From Amblyornis subalaris (lineage: Eukaryota; Chordata; Aves; Passeriformes; Ptilonorhynchidae): a stretch of 64,000 bases of DNA. The stretch lies in the NCBI GenBank assembly GCA_018881555.1, contig JACAXG010000069.1, forward strand, positions 2,651,403 to 2,715,402, given 5' to 3'. Under the pieces are notes generated by a model. The model saw nothing but the letters and a program-made list of their open reading frames with translations, was not told the origin of the DNA and made no database searches. The position numbers and the translations under genes are program-made. Positions 57,912 to 64,000 of this stretch are shown piece after piece; the first letter of the stretch is position 1; each line of letters begins with the position of its first letter.

Positions 57912-60579
57912 TGTCCCTGTCCCTGCTCCAAGAGGAGTAAACTCGGGAGGTGAGCTGCAGACATCATACAGGTGGGTGGGATCTAAAATGACTTCTGAGG
58001 AAATATGGCATATTGCATGCCCTGAAGGCCCTGAGGAGAAGGCAGTAGGTTAGGAGTCAGCTTGTGAGTTGTTATTTTGTGCCTGCAGCCATGAATCACC
58101 AAATCCAAGCATGAAGTCTGGTCTGTGCCATCTATGTGGCTCTCTGGGTAATTGTGTCCCAACAGACCACACAGTGGTTAAGGAAAACGTTTGTTAAAAT
58201 TTTGTTTTCTTAAGTGCGGTTATACAGAATGCCGTATCTTAAAAACTGTTTTGTTTCATAGTGGTTTCAGCACAGCAATTTAGCGTATGCCTTTGAAGCT
58301 GGGAACAACATCACATGAAACACTAGGCTGGGAGTTCAGTTGAGCAGCCCTTTCTCCACCGCCCACCGCAGCCAGGGCTCTGAAGCTGTTTCATTATAAT
58401 CCCTTGTTACAGCAGCTCCATTCAGCTGTTTGAAGTCTGGGATTGAATTCTGCTATATAAACTTTTTAGCCTAAGGGCATGTTTTTCCTTCTTCAAAAGG
58501 CAGAATAAGAGTTGTAACATTTTAGTGGGCTGTGATGGTTTTTGGTGCAATTTGATGTCAGTGAGACTGCACTAAGGCTGTCTCTGGCATAAAGATGACA
58601 AAAAAGTGATATTTGAGGTGGCTTTCAAGTTTTAATGACCAAAAAAAAAAAAATTAGGAGATTCTATTTACTGCTTAAACGCAAATTTAAGTACCAGGAA
58701 GCTGGGCTGGTTTCTGGGTAAACACACTTTCGCAGAAGCAGACTAGGAAAATACATGTATAGGGGCATATAGTCCATACAGGAGTTTATGTTCATCTTTA
58801 GAGATCTCAGAGCAGGAGACGATGACACTGGGAGTCACAATTTGCCTCTGTCTCTCTGTGCAGGATATAACTCATTAGGAATTTGCTCCTGTTACAGCAC
58901 ATTTTCCTCTGTTTATTACTAGTCTTTGAGGTGTGAGTGTGGTGGTGGTATCTTTGCTTGCTCCCACACAGAGAGCCGGATGCAACAGGTGCAACTTGCT
59001 CCCTTGACCCCTCATATCTGCCCCCACATTGGTAGGAGAAAGTATAGAAAGCTTCTTGTTTTATGGAGCTGCTGCACAGGCTGGTCCCAAGCAGATTAGG
59101 TGGCTGGCGGCCCCTCTGGGTGTTATCCCACAGCTTGTCCTGTCGCTCTGGAGAGACAGCATGAGTCTCCCTCTGCCAGGTTCCTCATGTGTGCGCCCCA
59201 GGTAGGGCCTTTAGACTCACTGCTGAAATCTGCACAAGACCCATCTGCAACTCACGCAACAATCCATGCCAGGCATGTTAAAGATGGAGCCACGAGCTCA
59301 GGTTGCACCCGTACTGTATCTTAAACATCTTAAACTTCCTGCAAAATGAGAGCTGCTGTCTTCAATGGTGCTGACATGAAAGTGCAAAGTGTTGACTACT
59401 TTGGTTCTGATTTAATTTTACTGAATCCTCTTCTGCCCCCCAAACTTTCAGCCCCATGTCAGTGAAAATAAATATGCACAACACTAATAAAAATGTATTT
59501 ACTCTGGACACCTTGACAGAAATTCTTAGAGGGTTTTTGATCTTTGGTTTGTTGGTTTGTTGGGTTTTTTGTTTCCTATAATCTAAACCAGAAATATCAT
59601 GCAAAAAGGAAAAAAAAAAAGGAAAAAGAGGAAAAAAAAACCCCTAGGGGAAAAAAAAGACTACAAGAATACATAGGGGACCCAGTTAAGACCTAACAAT
59701 TTGGCTTACACAAGGAATGATTCTATTCCATCTTTCCAGATCTCAGGCCCCTGAATGTGGGCCACTTTGGAAGACAGTGTGTGTTTGCAGCTGCATCCTT
59801 TCGGTTTCCATCATTTCAGCTGGCCACCAGTGTGGGATCCTGGCCACCAGCTGGCCTCACCACGCAGGGATGCACTGCTATTCCACTTACCACCCCTCTG
59901 AGCAGACAATACAGATTTCACATGTTTTATTTTCTGTTCACTCATTCAAACTCATAGTTAGGCAAAAGCTAAAGGTATTATTATTTCATGATGCTGATCT
60001 TCATACACAAATATTAGACTTAAAGAGCAAAAACTGGAAGTGGGGTAAAAGGGTCACGTAGTTTCTTGATTTGTTCCTGTTTCCTTTTGAAGTTATTATG
60101 AATTTTGTCACTGTGTCACAGCGGGAATAGGAACAGTTTCTTTTATGATCAAATCAGACTGGCTTTCAAATAATTAATGTCTGAGATCTGAAAACATTGT
60201 ACAAATAATGAGTACGCATATATGCCAAAGCTGTATGAATTTACATGTACGGCTTATAAGCAAACCTCACATGTACTGCTTGTAAGAAAAGCACGGATTT
60301 CCTATTTTTGTCTAATATTACCACATCCTTTCTAGTCTAATGGCCACATGTAGTTAAAATTATCTCCTTGATACACACACACTTTGCTGGCTGCAATGGA
60401 CATCTTCTTGAGAAAAGACCATTTTTTTTTGTCCTGTAATACAAACTGCTGAAGGATGGGATTCACATATCTTGTAGATTTGCATTGTCTGCACAGCAGT
60501 ACAGTCCTATCAGTAAGAGATGCAATGTTTCCCCCTAATTGCCAGCATATGTCTAGAACATTTCTCCTATAAGGAAAGG
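57912..60579. other. Intergenic DNA, nothing recognised
   Basis: No gene or transposon is seen. It includes a purine-rich A/G tract at 59602-59660 around the palindrome CCCCTAGGGG. Confidence 0.5.
59602..59660. repeat. A-rich (A/G) low-complexity tract
   Basis: Runs of 8-12 A are separated by GG or GAG, with the self-complementary CCCCTAGGGG at 59641-59650 between two A runs. Confidence 0.88.
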
Positions 60580-60687
60580 CCCTGAGCAACCTGATCCAGT
60601 TGAAGATGTTCTTGCTTGTTGCAGGGGGGTTGGACTAGGTGGCCTTTACAGGTCCTTTCCAACCCAAATTATTCCATGATTCTATGA
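60580..60687 (+). mobile_element. CR1 LINE 3' terminal fragment
   Basis: It runs CCCTGAGCAACCTGATCCAG, TTGCAGGGGGGTTGGACTAG, GGTCCTTTCCAACCCAAATT, ATTCCATGATTCTATGA. This is the last 100 or so bases of a chicken-type CR1, including the terminal repeat. It is severely 5'-truncated but has low divergence. Confidence 0.95.
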
Positions 60688-63600
60688 AAATATATAATGC
60701 AAACTTGAACTCCAAAACTTGCAGAAAACATGTAAATTGTTAGGAAGTTGTAACCCTGTTAACACTGATGGTGCAGCTGTATGATGGCAGGGAGCAGCCA
60801 AACTGGCGCCTGGTCTTCAGAGGCGCTGTGACGTCCACATCAGCGCTTGTGTACCTGTAATTATGTGGGTAAAAGCTCATGCTTGCAGTGACATTATTGG
60901 ACTGCTGCAATTTTTCCCTCTATACCGAGGTACCCACGACATGGAGTATGCGACAGACCTCTGCTGAGGTGCATCTGGGTTAACCCTGCCTTCAGAGGGT
61001 GATTCTGAACAATGGAGGATGAAGTTGGCTGGCTCATGAGGGAAGGGTGTGTAACATAAAAGAAAATATGTGGAAAGAAACTGACTTACAATTATTTACA
61101 ATTAAAAAACTGAAACACATGTGTATTTACATTTTTATTATATTTCTTAGAGTATTTAATTTGTATGTATTGAATAATACAAAAGGTGGCTGCTGAGGGA
61201 CGGAAGTTTCTCCATGGCAAGAAGGATAAAAATCAATTTTCTATCCACAGCTCTCCAGAAAATACCTGCACAGTTCCTCTTTTATCTTCTGTTGGTTAAG
61301 AGTCAGCCTATTAACCTGTCAAACAACAGAGCAAGGAAATGTAATACTAGAATCAGTTATAACACAGGGTGGTAAATACAGACTACACCCAAAGAAACAG
61401 CACCCCCAGCCCTTGGAAAAGATGGTAGTCAGGTTCAGATACCACGACTTAGACTCATTTTTGCTTAGTACTGTTTTTACCACCCACATAATAGAATTCT
61501 GCATATTCATTTCCTGTATTTCTGTTTTCAGTTTTTCCTATTATAAAGACCTTTTAAAACTGAATTTTTTTACAATACATCACAGCAGTACCATTCATTT
61601 GATGACAGATTTTTTAAAACAACTTACTTATTTTTTTTTCCTGATCAAAGAACCACCACAGGAAATCCGATAAAGAATCAGAGACTTCTTTCCCTGGAGT
61701 CAGTAGCACATTAATATTTTTCATGTTTGTATTTGCTGTCATCAGCCACAATTCTGTTTCAGATCAAGGGTAAGGGAGCCTTTTTTAATGTGGGAGGGTA
61801 GGACTGAACCCAGGAAACTTAAAACAGGTACCATTTGTCTTGCTTTAAATCATCCCAGTTTTAAAAATCCTTTAAAGCTTTCATTTTCTATATGACCAGA
61901 AAATATTCAGTTCATCTTCATGTTCAAAGTGATGGACTCTGGAAAAAGCAAATTATCATGTGTTGTTAATTCTTTATAAGCAATCACATTTCCAGCAGTC
62001 AGCTGGCTTAAATTAAGGCATTATTAAGCTTTCATGTCTAGAAAATGATATGTGCATTGCTTTGCAAGTGTAATATAAACTCGGCAGTTTTTTATTTTTC
62101 TTGAATATGAATGCCTTTCTTGTATGCCTATTATGTGATGATTTTTTTAGCTACAAAGAGATTAAAAGAGGGGAAAGGCTAGGGGAGCCTGCTTAGTCCT
62201 ATCAGCCTTTACTTGCCCTACTCTGTGCCAGGCACCCAAAGCAGCCTCTGGGGCAGGTATTTGCACCCCTGGGTGTGTGTATTAGCAGAGCACCATGAGG
62301 CTGAAGCCTTTTGCAGCATGGCAATTACTGTGCTGGGATTTACAAGCTTCCAGCTCTGGCTTCAAAGGAACATCATTATTTTGGGGAATAAATTCTTGTA
62401 GCGATGGGTTTTGACTCTGGTGACTGTTTTGAATTTTGGATTTTTTCAGATGTCTGGCTGAAACCAAATCAGAACCCTGATTGTTTTTCTTCAGCTTACT
62501 AAGGCTGAAAATGGTCCAAGATTCAGGCACTGTCCTCTAATGTCAAATGTTGAAGTAATTCCAATATATGAATATTAAAGAAAAGGGTCTTTATCGTTTA
62601 TTAGATGTACATTTGCTAGAGAAATGTGGATGCATGAGGAACTGTTGTTACACTGCACCACTTGAGGGAGAGCTCTCATTCTTCACATCTGCCCTCAAGC
62701 AGACACTGTGGGATTATCTGTGCCAAAATGAAATGTATAGCTACATCCTACAGAAAATTGCAGCTGTTTTTAATGTGTCAGCACAGGCCATACAACACTG
62801 CTGGTACTCATGAGCTGCTTTTCTGGGTTAATGGTGCCACAGAGGTGAAGCTGCAGCTGTGTCGGGTACCTCTGCTATGCCAGCATTTTCCTCTGTTATC
62901 ATTAATACAAAATGACACCCATTATTGCCTTCGGGGAAAACAGAGAAGAAAAAACTGTGGTGTCACAGCAGATGCACTCTGCTCCGGCTCCAAGGGGGAC
63001 TGTGGTGCTTCCACTGACTCTTCTTGCCTCAGATTTGGGCTGGACTGGTGGTGGAGCTTCTCAGCCAGGGCCCGTGGCCTGTTTCTCCTCAAATACTTGG
63101 AGCTCTGCACCCCAAGCACTGTAGAAGAGCGCCTGGCTTTTCCACAAATCTCTGCTCTCCATAAGCACCCCACACTCTCAATCAGCAGTTCTTTTCAGGG
63201 AAGTGAAGCAAAAAAGTAGCAACTGTGAAATTTTGCCTCATTTTAACAAAACTTCTTAATGAAATGCAGTACGAAGTACATGAGAGGAATGCTTGTGTGG
63301 CCACACATGCAGTGAGTTTCAGCTCTTGTGCTGTGCATTGGCACCTGATTCTGAAAAGGAAAGACCATCTTCACAGGGGCACCTAGAAAGATATGGCCAC
63401 ACTTCAGTCGGTGGAAGCCTTGGGTCTATAATGAGAAGGAATTGCTGAGGGGGTTGCACCACTTGTTCTTCATTAGTCATCAGTTCAGCAAAGTGAAGGG
63501 ACAGGTGGGTTCAGCTGGAGCCAGGCTATTGCTGTATTTACCTCCTTTTCTGGTGCCCCACAGTTCTTTAGTTTGAAATTCTTAATTATTTGATTTATTC

Positions 63601-64000
63601 TGTTTATTCCCTTAAGTGCTTTAGACGTTTCATCTCAATTTATGCTGGGAAATCTTTCTCTGTTTGTTTCCTGGGATCATAAATTGATTAAACTTATCTT
63701 AATCTTGCAGTGACTTCGGTAGATTTATGTTTGCATAGACAAATGAGGTGGAGGCTATTTTCTTTGGAAAGGCTGCTGTGATTCCACTTTTGTTTTCTAC
63801 CTTATCTTATTGAAAAACTAGATCTCCAAGATGACAGGATTCCTCATCATATCTATGTGCATGTTTGGAGAAGAATATAAAGACAATTTGCATGAAAAGA
63901 TGTATTAGTAGAGAATAGTGACATGCTATATGTACTCATAGCAGATCTGGGTTTTCTGCTTTCCTTTTGCCTCTACTATCAAAATTTGCTGTCATCACAG
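60688..64000. other. Intergenic DNA, nothing recognised
   Basis: No gene or element is recognised. The 185-codon open frame at 62662-63219 has no family features, low-quality composition (Cys/Ser/Leu mix) and no splice or start context that convinces me. Confidence 0.5.

Noticed and set aside
62662..63219. 185-codon plus-strand open frame
   Set aside because: No recognisable family, domain or signal. The start lies in ordinary intergenic sequence and no splice sites or neighbouring exons fit.

Overview
This window is vertebrate nuclear DNA, almost certainly from a bird. The evidence is one multi-exon gene with GT-AG introns, many CR1 LINE fragments (the dominant avian retrotransposon), and two tRNA-Ile-derived SINE copies, one of which keeps a CR1-type tail. 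SINEs of that design (TguSINE1 type) are known from passerines, so a songbird is the best guess; that is inference. There are no operons, CRISPR arrays or other prokaryotic features.

1-17.4 kb: nine consecutive coding exons of GPBP1 (vasculin, GC-rich promoter-binding protein 1) on the + strand, running from 2296 to the stop at 15668-15670. They join in frame into 450 codons. The family is about 473 residues long, so only the roughly 20-residue N-terminal start exon lies upstream of the window. Introns carry CR1 fragments at 517-1225 (-), 7650-9140 (-) and 12040-12460 (+), and a SINE at 6144-6212. The 3' UTR probably runs to about 17.4 kb and has three candidate poly(A) signals. GPBP1 is Z-linked in chicken, so Z linkage is plausible but not shown here.

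17.4-64 kb: an intergenic stretch in which I can support no protein-coding gene. The longest open frames (241 and 185 codons) look like chance. It holds CR1 copies of different ages (23.3-24.05, 29.2, 42.5-43.5, 44.8-46.0 and 60.6 kb), a complete SINE with a CR1 tail (51.73-51.87 kb), short minisatellites and low-complexity tracts. It also holds one striking 26-bp-arm hairpin at 29921-29978 that no recognised repeat explains. A few repeat-free segments look like possible conserved non-coding elements, which only alignment can confirm.

No new biological system is evident. The best items for a second look are the hairpin and the tandem repeats around it at 29.4-30.7 kb, the SINE pair with shared diagnostic changes, and the possible SINE-terminated intron-retention isoform of GPBP1.
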